A model generated the notes under the pieces. That model had not been told where the DNA came from. It made no database searches and worked only from the letters and a program-made list of their open reading frames with translations. From CP2-2F sp034432555 (GTDB taxonomy: Bacteria; Chloroflexota; Anaerolineae; Aggregatilineales; UBA2796), in assembly GCA_034432555.1 (NCBI GenBank), contig DAOUBW010000013.1:314875-378874 (forward strand): DNA of 64,000 nt. The letters run 5' to 3'. Position 1 is the first letter of the stretch. Each line of letters begins with the position of its first letter. The translations under genes and the position numbers were made by a program. Positions 40,708-49,265 of this stretch are shown here, one piece after another.

Positions 40708-41535
40708 TTAATCCAACTGTGCCAAAATGCTATCCTCCATGCTGAAACTCTGCGCTTCTGTTGGGAAGACGCCTGCTTGCACATCGGCGGCATACTGCCG
40801 CACTGCCGCACGGATTGCTGCGCCCAATTCGGCGTAATGGCGGGCATGTTTCGGCGTGAAATCCTCAATCAGCCCTAGCAAATCGTGAAAGACCTGCACC
40901 TGAGCATCACAGCCGACCCCGGCGCCAATGCCAATGGTTGGAATGCCGATCCGCGCCGTGATACGTGCCGCCAGCGCCGATGGTATACCTTCCAGCACGA
41001 TCGCAAACGCACCGCTTGCCTCATGCGCTTTGGCAGCCGCCACCAAAGCCCGTGCCGCCTGAAGGGCGCGCCCTTGCACGCGCCAGCCGCCCAGCTGATG
41101 CACATGCTGCGGCGTTAAGCCGATGTGCGCCATCACTGGGATGCCTGCTTCAGTCAGACGTGCGACGGTTGGCGCAAGCGCCTCACCGCCTTCTAGCTTC
41201 ACGGCACCAGCGCCGCCTTCTTGCAGCAAGCGCGCCGCGCTGATCAGCGCTTGTTCAGGACTGACCTGATAGGTGGCAAAGGGCAAATCCGCCACGATAA
41301 GCGCTTGGTGTGTGCCGCGCACCACCATCTGGGTATGGTAGATCATCTGCTCAAGCGTAACGGGAATGGTGGTAGCCTGCCCTTGCACCACCATACCAAG
41401 CGAGTCGCCCACCAGAATAACGGGTATATCGGCAGCTTCCACAAGGCGCGCTGCGGTAGCATCATAGGCGGTCAGCATGGCAAAACGCTGCCCTTCGGTT
41501 TTAAGGCGCTGAAGATCGCGGATGGTGGTTCGCAT
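40708..41535 (-). CDS. panB: 3-methyl-2-oxobutanoate hydroxymethyltransferase
   Basis: 275-residue PanB, adding a hydroxymethyl group from methylene-tetrahydrofolate to 2-oxoisovalerate in pantothenate and CoA synthesis. The pattern MLTAYDATAARLVEAADIP near residues 20-38, then ILVGDSLGMV and MAHIGLTPQ, is diagnostic; the Mg-binding Asp and catalytic Glu positions are conserved. A longer start at 41553 is in frame, but ATG 41535 follows gaggg at four bases. panC and panD are not nearby. Confidence 0.94.
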   Translation of the reverse strand: MRTTIRDLQRLKTEGQRFAMLTAYDATAARLVEAADIPVILVGDSLGMVVQGQATTIPVTLEQMIYHTQMVVRGTHQALIVADLPFATYQVSPEQALISAARLLQEGGAGAVKLEGGEALAPTVARLTEAGIPVMAHIGLTPQHVHQLGGWRVQGRALQAARALVAAAKAHEASGAFAIVLEGIPSALAARITARIGIPTIGIGAGVGCDAQVQVFHDLLGLIEDFTPKHARHYAELGAAIRAAVRQYAADVQAGVFPTEAQSFSMEDSILAQLD

Positions 41536-41728
41536 GAGTCCCTCACTTGGCAAGTTGCTTAGGATTGAATCATAACGCGGGCTGCTCGTATTGGCAGCCT
41601 ATAGCCGCGCTTTTCATTACACCCGCCCTTTACAGCTTCTCTACAAAATTTCATTCGCGCCTGATCACGGCTTGCCCTTATACTTAAGCTGATTTATGTG
41701 GAGGGTGCAGAAACTTAGAATCTCGGTC

Positions 41729-41757
41729 TTTACAAGACGCGCTGATCCTGCTATACT
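41729..41757 (+). promoter_or_regulatory. Promoter for the initiator tRNA
   Basis: TTTACA (41729-41734), 17-base spacer, TATACT (41752-41757). The start near 41764 is a few bases before the tRNA 5' end. Confidence 0.6.
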
Positions 41758-41771
41758 GTATTACATAATGA

Positions 41772-41843
41772 CGCGGGGTAGAGCAGTGGCAGCTCGTCGG
41801 GCTCATAACCCGGAGGTCGCAGGTTCGAATCCTGCCCCCGCTA
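41772..41843 (+). tRNA. Initiator tRNA-fMet (CAT)
   Basis: 72-base cloverleaf with anticodon CAT in the loop CTCATAA. The acceptor CGCGGGG/CCCCGCT has an unpaired 1:72 (C.U), and the anticodon stem has three consecutive G-C pairs (GGG/CCC), both marks of an initiator. The T arm is GCAGG-TTCGAAT-CCTGC. The CCA end is not encoded. A promoter at 41729-41757 and a terminator at 41850-41879 frame it. Confidence 0.93.
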
Positions 41844-41849
41844 CACACA

Positions 41850-41879
41850 AAAGCGCCGAAAATACACTCGGCGCTTTTT
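41850..41879. terminator. Terminator shared by tRNA-fMet and mutL
   Basis: Stem of AAGCGCCGA with TCGGCGCTT (41851-41859 / 41868-41876), 8-base loop, followed by TTTTG on the plus strand. On the minus strand the same stem is followed by TTTTGTGT. It lies between the tRNA and the mutL stop, and could serve both. Confidence 0.8.
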
Positions 41880-41884
41880 GATTC

Positions 41885-43663
41885 CTACGTCCTGCCGAAT
41901 TCTTTTGCCAACTGCGCTGCGCTAATGTGGATCAGGGTTGGGCGCCCGTGCGGGCAGCTCAGCGGATGTTCACAGCGTTCAAGCTGGCGCAACAAGTCGT
42001 TCATCTCGGTATAGCTGAGGATTTGCCCTGCTTTCACGGCTGCCACCTTGCAGATTCGCAACACAAGCTGCGCCTCAAAGGCAGATTCGCCCGCTTCCCT
42101 GCCGCCTTCAAGATCTGCCAACACTTCGGCAACCGCTTCCATCGGATCGTATTTGGTGAGGGCGGCTGGCACAGCGTGAATGCGTACCATATTGGCGCCG
42201 AACGGCTCAATCTCAAAGCCTGCGGACTGCATGGACTCCGTCTTTTCTTCGAGCAGGCGCAGCGTTGTAGGTGGCACGGTCAGCGTGAATGGCTGCAAGG
42301 TGCGCTGCGCGCTTGGCTTGTGGCGCGCCTGATCGCGCATATACTGCTCATAGAGAATGCGCTCATGGGCAGCGTGTTGATCAATTAAATACATGCCAGC
42401 CGGCGCTTCTGCGATGATGTAGGTGGCTGCCAACTGCCCAACAATCCGCATCGGCGGCAAACTGCGCGGACGCTGCTCCAAAGGTGGTTCATCCGACACG
42501 GAGTCAGGTTGACCAGCGGGCGGCATTTGTTGCGTATAGCGCCCAACATCCTCAGTGGGCAAGTGCAGGGTGCTTTGGGTGCTGCCTTGCGGCGCGCTCA
42601 AGGCACGCCATGGGTGGTTTGGATCGGCGCTTTGCGGCGCAAAGCCTGAGAGGTGCGGCGCGCCGCCGCCTGTACCAAGTACAGCGCGCCGCACCGCACG
42701 CTGCACCGCGCTAAAGACTGCCTCCGGAGCGCGGAAACGCACTTCCGCCTTCGTGGGATGCACGTTCACATCCACTTCGGAAGGCGGCAAGACGATCATC
42801 AGCACAGCCACAGGATGCCGATCATCAGGCATGAGCGTATGGTATGCCTGCGCGACGGCATAGCTCAGGCTAGAATCCTGCACATGGCGACCGTTAACAA
42901 ACAGCGTGATGTAGGCGCGTGTGTTGCGGTGCAGGTTCGGCGTGCTGGTATAGCCATATACGGCAATCGGCGTGCTGGCACCTTCGGGCGGCTGCACGGG
43001 CAGCATCTCGCGCATAATGTCCAAACCGAGCGCTTCCACCAGCACATCGGCAAGGCTGCCGTTGCCCGTGGTGGCAAAGCTGGCGCGCCCGTCCTGCACA
43101 AGGCTGAAACGCACATCCGGATATGCCATCGCGTAGCGCGTCAGCACGCTGTCAATGTGGCGGCGTTCGGTTGCCTCTGCCTTCAAAAATTTCAGGCGCG
43201 CCGGCGTGTTGAAGAATAAATCCTCAACCGTGAAAACGGTGCCTTTCGGCGCACCTTCAGCGCGCTGCTCTAAAATTTGCCCGCCTTCAAGGCGCAGCAA
43301 AGTGGCGGCTTGCTCATCAGCGTGGCGCGTTAGGAGCGTCACACGCGCTACGCTGGCGATGCTTGCCAATGCCTCACCACGAAAGCCTAAGGTCTGAATG
43401 TGATCCAGATCGTCAATCTTTTGCAATTTGCTGGTGGCGTGCCGTGCGAAGGCAAGCGGCGCCTCAGCAGCAGGAATGCCGCAGCCATCATCGCTGATGC
43501 GGATCAGCTTGCGTCCGCCGCCTTGCACCTCAACGCGGATGCTGCGCGCTTCGGCATCAAGCGCGTTTTCGATCAGCTCTTTCACAACAGAAGCAGGGCG
43601 CTCAACCACTTCACCAGCGGCGATTTGGGCAGCGACCACTTCGGGTAAAATACGAATAGGCAT
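41885..43663 (-). CDS. mutL: DNA mismatch repair protein MutL
   Basis: 592-residue mismatch-repair ATPase. GHKL motifs are VVKELIENALDAEA (motif I), ISDDGCGIP (motif II) and GFRGEALASI (motif III), all near residues 25-105. The C-terminal endonuclease motif DQHA(X)2E(X)4E appears as DQHAAHERILYEQ (about 456-468), with CPHGRP near the end (about 571-576), so this MutL should be a nicking endonuclease. The frame is open about 62 codons upstream, but ATG 43663 has ggaga at eight bases and fits MPIRILPE. It is divergent from polA with a 154-base spacer. Confidence 0.95.
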   Translation of the reverse strand: MPIRILPEVVAAQIAAGEVVERPASVVKELIENALDAEARSIRVEVQGGGRKLIRISDDGCGIPAAEAPLAFARHATSKLQKIDDLDHIQTLGFRGEALASIASVARVTLLTRHADEQAATLLRLEGGQILEQRAEGAPKGTVFTVEDLFFNTPARLKFLKAEATERRHIDSVLTRYAMAYPDVRFSLVQDGRASFATTGNGSLADVLVEALGLDIMREMLPVQPPEGASTPIAVYGYTSTPNLHRNTRAYITLFVNGRHVQDSSLSYAVAQAYHTLMPDDRHPVAVLMIVLPPSEVDVNVHPTKAEVRFRAPEAVFSAVQRAVRRAVLGTGGGAPHLSGFAPQSADPNHPWRALSAPQGSTQSTLHLPTEDVGRYTQQMPPAGQPDSVSDEPPLEQRPRSLPPMRIVGQLAATYIIAEAPAGMYLIDQHAAHERILYEQYMRDQARHKPSAQRTLQPFTLTVPPTTLRLLEEKTESMQSAGFEIEPFGANMVRIHAVPAALTKYDPMEAVAEVLADLEGGREAGESAFEAQLVLRICKVAAVKAGQILSYTEMNDLLRQLERCEHPLSCPHGRPTLIHISAAQLAKEFGRT

Positions 43664-43817
43664 AGGGTCTTCTCCACAGCCAAGGATTGTAGCCCATTTG
43701 TGCGCGTTGGGCATAGCAGGTGTGCTTGAAAAATCCCTCAGCGCTAGAGATTGTGGCGCTTTTCGGCTACAATATCGCTTATGAACATCCGTTTTAGTTT
43801 GACGGGAAATGTGTGCC

Positions 43818-46643
43818 ATGTCTGAAGCCCGCCCGCGCTTGGTCATCATTGATGGTCATGCGGTTGCCTACCGTAATTTTCACAGCCAGCAGCGCGATTT
43901 GGTGACAGCCAGCGGCGAACCAACCACCGCCACGCTTGGCTTTGCGCGCACCCTGCTTGATATTCTGCGCGCCGAGTCGCCACCGCAATATCTGGCAGTT
44001 GCCTTTGATCAAGGGCTGAGCGGGCGCGAAATCACTTTTCCTGATTACAAAATTCAGCGCGAAGCGATGGATGCCTCGCTTGCCTTTCAGCTTGGGCGCA
44101 TTCGCCAATTGGTCGAAGCGTTCAACATCCCGATCTTGGAGCGTGAAGGCTTTGAGGCGGACGACGTGATAGGCACAGTGGCGCATCAGGCAGCCGCACA
44201 GGGTGTGCATGTGCATATCGTGACGGGCGATCGAGACCTGTTCCAGTTGGTGAACGCACACATCAGCGTTGAACTGCCCGAACGCGGCGGCGGCAGCAAG
44301 GTCTACACGGCAGAAGATGTCTACGCCAAACTGGGTGTGAAGCCTGAGCAAGTGCCAGATTATAAGGGACTGGTTGGTGATAGCTCGGATAATATTCCCG
44401 GCGTGAAGGGCATTGGCGAGAAGACGACAGTGCCGCTGCTGCAAGTTTACGGCACGTTAGAGGGCATCTACGAAAACCTGCCCCTGATCCCTGAGAAAAT
44501 CCGCGCCAAACTGATCGCAGGACGCGAAAGCGCCTTTTTAAGCCGCCAGCTTGCTACCATCTACACCAACCTTGAGATTCCCTTTGACCTAACCCGCTGT
44601 GTTGCCCACGATTTTGACCATGAAAAGGTCTTGGCGCTTTTCCGCGAACTGGAGTTCAACTCGCTCATCCGCCGCTTGCAACCGCCTGCACCGCCGCCGC
44701 CACCGCGTGAGGGCGAGCAAATGTCGTTGTTCAGCGAGTCTCAGGTGGCGCGCAAAGTTGAGGTTAATCCCGATGATGATCCGAGCCTGACGCCTGCCGA
44801 AGAAACCTTCACAACGCACATCGTGGATACACCTGAGGTGCTGAGCGACCTGACCGCACGCCTCGACGCTGCCTCATGGATTGCCTTTGACACCGAAACG
44901 ACCGGCACCGATGCCAATTTTACCGATCTGGTCGGCATTTCGTTGGCGATCAACGCTGAGGACGGTTACTACATTCCTGTTGGACATCTGCCAGAGATGG
45001 CTGAGCGCCAACTGCCCTTATCCGATGTGATTGAAGCGCTCAAGCCCGCCCTGACCAATCCCAACATTCTGAAGGCTGCCCACAACGCGCCCTATGACCT
45101 GAATGTGCTGGCGCGTTACGGCATCCCAGTGCAGCCGCTGGGCTACGATACGCAGCTTGCCGAAGCGCTTTTGCAGCCTGAGCGCCGCCACAGCCTGAAA
45201 GATTTTGCCCGCCTCCGTTTTGGCATCCGCATGACGAAAATTGATGCGCTGATCGGCAAGGGCAAGGCGCAAATCACGATGGATCGCGTGCCTGTGGCAA
45301 AAGCCGCGCCCTACGCCGCCGCCGATGCCGTGATCACCTTCCGCCTGATTGATGCCACACGCACCGATCTACACACGGCGAACCTCTGGCAGCTTTACGA
45401 GACGGTTGAACTGCCGCTGGTGCCGATCATCGCTGAGATGAACGCACACGGCGCGCTGATCGATCTACCCTACCTTGCCACGCTGAGCGCTGAATTCACC
45501 GAACGCCTTGCCGAGATTGAGCGCCAAATCCAAGATTTAGCAGGCGAGCCACTGAACATTGGCAGCCTGAAACAGCTTAACGACGTGCTGTTCGGTAAGC
45601 TGAAACTGCCCACCAAAGGGCTGCGAAAAGCACAGCATGGCTACTCACTGGATGCCGACGCGCTTGAACTGCTGCGCGATCAGCATCCGATTATCCCGCT
45701 GCTTGCCGATTGGCGCGCTCTGGATAAGCTGCACAGCACCTATGTGCTTGCCCTACCGCGTCAGGCTGATCCTAAGGGGCGCGTCCACACCACCTATCGG
45801 CAGATGGGCGCGGTGACGGGCAGGCTCAGCAGCGAGAATCCGAACTTGCAGAACATCCCGATCCGCACGGAGGAAGGGCGGCGCGTGCGGCGTGCCTTCA
45901 TCGCACCGGAAGGGCATCACTTGCTCAGCACGGATTACAGCCAGATCGAACTGCGGATTTTGGCGCACTACAGCGGCGATGCTGCCCTGCAACAGGCATT
46001 CCATGAAGAACGCGATATTCACCGCGCCACGGCGGCGTTGGTTAGCAACGTGCCATACGATGCGGTGAGCAAAGCGCAGCGCTACTTCGCCAAGCGCGTG
46101 AATTTCGGCTTGCTGTATGGCATGGGCGCGCAGCGCCTTGCCCGTGAAAGCGAACTGAACCGCGCCGAGGCAGAACAGTTCATCCAGAGCTATTTCGCAC
46201 GGTTGCCCGGCGTGCGCCGCTACCTTGACGAATCGAAGGTGCAGGCGAAAGCACAGGGCTACCTTGAAACACTGCTAGGCAGGCGGCGCGATTTCAGCGC
46301 CCTGAGTGCCGATCCGCCGCTCCGACAGCAGGATATTGCCCGCATAGAACGTGAGGCGATTAACATGCCCATCCAAGGCACCGCCGCCGATATCATGAAG
46401 GTAGCGACCATTAACCTGCACCGTGCGCTGCGCGAAGGCGGCTTCCGCGCCCGCTTGATCCTACAGGTGCATGATGAATTGGTGCTGGAAGTGCCAACCG
46501 ATGAACTGCCGCGCCTTGTGCCACTCGTCCGCGCCACGATGGAGAGCGCCTACACACTGAGCGTTCCGCTGCGGGCTGAGGTGAACATCGGCGCAAACTG
46601 GGCAGAAATGGAGGCAGCCGATGTCTGGCTGGCGCGGCAATAA
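43818..46643 (+). CDS. polA: DNA polymerase I
   Basis: 941-residue family A polymerase for Okazaki fragment maturation and repair. The N-terminal 5' nuclease (about 1-290; ADDVIGTVAH, VTGDRDLFQLV) is followed by an intact 3'-5' exonuclease (about 330-520) with motifs AFDTETTGTD, AAHNAPYDL and YAAADAV, which implies proofreading. The polymerase domain has motif A (LLSTDYSQIELRIL), B (RYFAKRVNFGLLYGM) and C (QVHDELVLEVP). ATG 43809 is in frame; ATG 43818 has a better-spaced ggga. A TACAAT -10-like box is at 43768-43773. The stop overlaps the next gene by 23 bases. Confidence 0.96.
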   Translation: MSEARPRLVIIDGHAVAYRNFHSQQRDLVTASGEPTTATLGFARTLLDILRAESPPQYLAVAFDQGLSGREITFPDYKIQREAMDASLAFQLGRIRQLVEAFNIPILEREGFEADDVIGTVAHQAAAQGVHVHIVTGDRDLFQLVNAHISVELPERGGGSKVYTAEDVYAKLGVKPEQVPDYKGLVGDSSDNIPGVKGIGEKTTVPLLQVYGTLEGIYENLPLIPEKIRAKLIAGRESAFLSRQLATIYTNLEIPFDLTRCVAHDFDHEKVLALFRELEFNSLIRRLQPPAPPPPPREGEQMSLFSESQVARKVEVNPDDDPSLTPAEETFTTHIVDTPEVLSDLTARLDAASWIAFDTETTGTDANFTDLVGISLAINAEDGYYIPVGHLPEMAERQLPLSDVIEALKPALTNPNILKAAHNAPYDLNVLARYGIPVQPLGYDTQLAEALLQPERRHSLKDFARLRFGIRMTKIDALIGKGKAQITMDRVPVAKAAPYAAADAVITFRLIDATRTDLHTANLWQLYETVELPLVPIIAEMNAHGALIDLPYLATLSAEFTERLAEIERQIQDLAGEPLNIGSLKQLNDVLFGKLKLPTKGLRKAQHGYSLDADALELLRDQHPIIPLLADWRALDKLHSTYVLALPRQADPKGRVHTTYRQMGAVTGRLSSENPNLQNIPIRTEEGRRVRRAFIAPEGHHLLSTDYSQIELRILAHYSGDAALQQAFHEERDIHRATAALVSNVPYDAVSKAQRYFAKRVNFGLLYGMGAQRLARESELNRAEAEQFIQSYFARLPGVRRYLDESKVQAKAQGYLETLLGRRRDFSALSADPPLRQQDIARIEREAINMPIQGTAADIMKVATINLHRALREGGFRARLILQVHDELVLEVPTDELPRLVPLVRATMESAYTLSVPLRAEVNIGANWAEMEAADVWLARQ

Positions 46644-47535
46644 GCGGCTGGCACTTGCCACAAGCGCACTGATCAGCCTGCTCTTTTTGGGCGCGTGCGA
46701 CCCTGAGCTGATGTTCACACCTGTGCCACCAACCGAGACGCCCATCATCTTGCCCGCCAGCCCAACCGTTGATCCTGTGCTGCCAACGCTGCCCGAAGGC
46801 TTTGAGGCGGAGGATCCGTTGGCGACTCGTGTGGCAGGCTTTCAGCCGCGTGTGCTGACCCTTGCGCCCAACACCAGCTTCACAGCTACACCGCTGCCGC
46901 CGCCAACCGAGACGTTTATTCGCCTGCAATTCACCATGCTAGATGGCGTCTCGCTAGAGAGCCTGCTTTTTGGTGCGCCGCGCCGCCCTGCGCCAACCGT
47001 CCTCCTGCTGCACGATTCGGACGCCACCAAAGAAGCGTGGTTCAACACAGCACGTACCCTTCAAACGGCAGGACTGAATGTCGTGGTATTGGATCAGCGC
47101 GGCTTTGGCAGTTCCGGCGGCACGCGGGATTGGTCACGTGCGGCGCAGGATGTGGTCAGCGTATTGGAGCGCCTGCACAGCTTGCCCAACCTTGATCGAA
47201 ATCGGCTGTATGTGCTTGGCGTTGGCGCGGGCGCCAACCTTGCCCTGACGGGCTGTGCCAACACCGATGTGTGTCAGGCGGCTGTCCTGATCAGCCCACT
47301 GCCTGCTCTGAATGGCACGGTGCTTGAGTCTGCCGTGCCTGCCTATGGAGCGCGTCCGCTGCTGCTTGCCTACGGCAGCGCGGATGCACAATCTGCCGCT
47401 GCGGCTGCCGCCCTTGAGGCAAATTTCAGAGGTGTGCGGCGCAGTTTGCCCTATGAAAGCGCGGCACGTGGTATGATTTTATTGGATAGCGAGCCGAACC
47501 TGAGCGAAATTATTGCGCGTTGGCTGCTGGAGTAG
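46621..47535 (+). CDS. Lipoprotein with alpha/beta-hydrolase fold, catalytic Ser missing
   Basis: 304-residue protein with a lipoprotein signal (SLLFLGAC, Cys at residue 26), a Pro/Thr spacer and an alpha/beta-hydrolase domain (about 100-304; TVLLLHDSD, VVLDQRGFGSSGG). The nucleophile elbow, normally GxSxG, reads GVGAG (YVLGVGAGANLAL, about 198-210), so the expected Ser is Gly. Activity as an esterase is doubtful; a binding or non-enzymatic role, or another nucleophile, is possible. ATG 46621 lies within the end of polA with a ggagg just upstream, so its translation is coupled to polA. Confidence 0.8.
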   Translation: MSGWRGNKRLALATSALISLLFLGACDPELMFTPVPPTETPIILPASPTVDPVLPTLPEGFEAEDPLATRVAGFQPRVLTLAPNTSFTATPLPPPTETFIRLQFTMLDGVSLESLLFGAPRRPAPTVLLLHDSDATKEAWFNTARTLQTAGLNVVVLDQRGFGSSGGTRDWSRAAQDVVSVLERLHSLPNLDRNRLYVLGVGAGANLALTGCANTDVCQAAVLISPLPALNGTVLESAVPAYGARPLLLAYGSADAQSAAAAAALEANFRGVRRSLPYESAARGMILLDSEPNLSEIIARWLLE

Positions 47536-47560
47536 CCGCGCTGAGAGAGAGAAGAACACC

Positions 47561-49225
47561 GTGCCAAAACTGGTCACCGTTGCCGAGATGCAAGCCATAG
47601 AGGCAGCCGCCGATGCGGCAGGAGTCTCTTACGCGCAGATGATGGCGCGTGCCGGACGCGCCACCGCCGATTTAGCCTATCAGAGGCTGCCGCCAGAGGC
47701 ACAACAGCCGCGTGTTTTGATCTTGGTTGGGCATGGCAACAACGGCGGCGATGGCTTGGTGGCGGCGCGTTGGCTGGCAGAGCAGGGCGTGAACACTGCC
47801 TGCTATCTGGCGCGTGGGCGTGAAGATAGCCTAGTGGAAGCAGCGCGGGCGGCAGGCGCAACCATCCTCAGCGAAAATCTGGATACGCTGCGCCAGCTGG
47901 CAGCCGGCGCGGATATCATCATTGATGCGCTGCTTGGCACTGGCGCTAAGCCGCCTGTGCGCGGCGTGGTGCGCGAGATTTTGCTGAATGTGCGCCGTGC
48001 CATTGAAGGGCGCGCCGCACAAGGCAACCTTGATCAGGCTGAGAGCAGCCATAGCCTGCATAAGCTGCCCAAGCCGCTGCCACCGCGCTTACCGTGCATC
48101 CTCGCCGTTGATGTGCCTTCGGGCATGGATGCTGACAGCGGCGCCGTTGACCCAGACTGCACCTTGCACGCTGATGCCACGCTCACCTTTGAGGCGGTGA
48201 AACACGGGCATTTAACGCTGCCTGCCGCCGACTATGTTGGCGAGCTGCACCTTGCACCGCTCCATTTGCCGCCCAGCCTGCCCGAATTGGCTGCGGTGCG
48301 CCATCAGGTGGTGGATGCCCCACAAATCGCTGCCCTTTTGCCGCAGCGCCCGCTGGATGCTAACAAAGGTACCTTTGGGAAAGCGCTTATCATTGGTGGC
48401 TCAGAGCGCTACATTGGCGCGGCGGGCTTAGCGGCAAGCGCCGCCTACCGTGTGGGCGCAGGGTTGGTGACGGTCGCCGCCATCAAACCTGTGGTGAACG
48501 CCTTGGCGTCCGCCTTGCCAGAGGTAACGTGGCTGCCCTTGCCGAATGGCGGTGAGGACAGCGAAAAGACGCTGACCGATGCGGCAATCAGCCTTGCAAT
48601 GACCGAAGTGCCAGATTACGAGGCGCTCTTGATCGGCGTTGGTATGGGGCGCGCCCTGAATGCCTTCACACTGATGGAGACGATCCTAACGCAGGCAGAA
48701 GGGCAGCTGCCGCCATTGGTCATTGATGCGGACGGCTTAAACATGCTTGCCACAATGGATGAGTGGTGGGCAAAAATTCCGCCTAACACCATTCTCACGC
48801 CGCATCCGGGTGAAATGGCACGCCTTGCCAAGCTACGTGCCGAAGGCGGACGGACACCTGCTCAGTTGGTGCAGGCGGATCGGGTGCGCCTTGCCGCAGA
48901 GAAGGCGGCACACTGGCGCTGCGTTGTGGTGTTGAAGGGCGCTTTTACGGTCATCGCCGCACCCGATGGGCAGCTTGCAGTGCTGCCCTTTGCCGAACCT
49001 GCTTTAGCACGTGCCGGCACTGGCGATGTGCTGGCGGGCATGATCGCGGGCTTTTTGGCGCAAGGGCTGCCACCCTTTGAAGCGGCGATCAGCGCTGCCT
49101 ATGTGCATGGTGCCAGCGGTAAGCTTGCCGCTGCACAGACTCCAAGCGGCGTGCTGGCGCATGATGTCATCGCACATCTGCCGCAAGTCATCGCGACCTT
49201 GGAAAACAGCCGCCTTTCGCGTTAG
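47561..49225 (+). CDS. nnr: Bifunctional NAD(P)HX epimerase / dehydratase
   Basis: 554-residue fusion that repairs damaged NAD(P)H hydrates. The N-terminal epimerase domain (YjeF_N/NnrE, about 1-225) has GHGNNGGDGLVAARWL and AVDVPSGMDADSG. The C-terminal ADP/ATP-dependent dehydratase (NnrD, about 255-554) has DADGLNML, LTPHPGEMARL and the GTGDVLAGMIAGFLAQG motif. An insert before DVPSG (about 140-185, rich in Gln, Ser, Pro) is longer than usual. GTG 47561 is chosen as the start. It lies after the lipoprotein gene and before the PcrA-like helicase gene on the same strand. Confidence 0.94.
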   Translation: MPKLVTVAEMQAIEAAADAAGVSYAQMMARAGRATADLAYQRLPPEAQQPRVLILVGHGNNGGDGLVAARWLAEQGVNTACYLARGREDSLVEAARAAGATILSENLDTLRQLAAGADIIIDALLGTGAKPPVRGVVREILLNVRRAIEGRAAQGNLDQAESSHSLHKLPKPLPPRLPCILAVDVPSGMDADSGAVDPDCTLHADATLTFEAVKHGHLTLPAADYVGELHLAPLHLPPSLPELAAVRHQVVDAPQIAALLPQRPLDANKGTFGKALIIGGSERYIGAAGLAASAAYRVGAGLVTVAAIKPVVNALASALPEVTWLPLPNGGEDSEKTLTDAAISLAMTEVPDYEALLIGVGMGRALNAFTLMETILTQAEGQLPPLVIDADGLNMLATMDEWWAKIPPNTILTPHPGEMARLAKLRAEGGRTPAQLVQADRVRLAAEKAAHWRCVVVLKGAFTVIAAPDGQLAVLPFAEPALARAGTGDVLAGMIAGFLAQGLPPFEAAISAAYVHGASGKLAAAQTPSGVLAHDVIAHLPQVIATLENSRLSR

Positions 49226-49265
49226 AATTCCTGTTCGCCTGCCCACTTAACCGAGAGAGCGACCC

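Noticed and set aside
41536..41728. Possible riboswitch upstream of panB
   Set aside because: I find no aptamer-like core or terminator switch, and pantothenate genes have no known riboswitch that fits.
47803..48061. Minus-strand open frames in the NAD(P)HX repair gene
   Set aside because: Shadows of the bifunctional enzyme, which has full family motifs.
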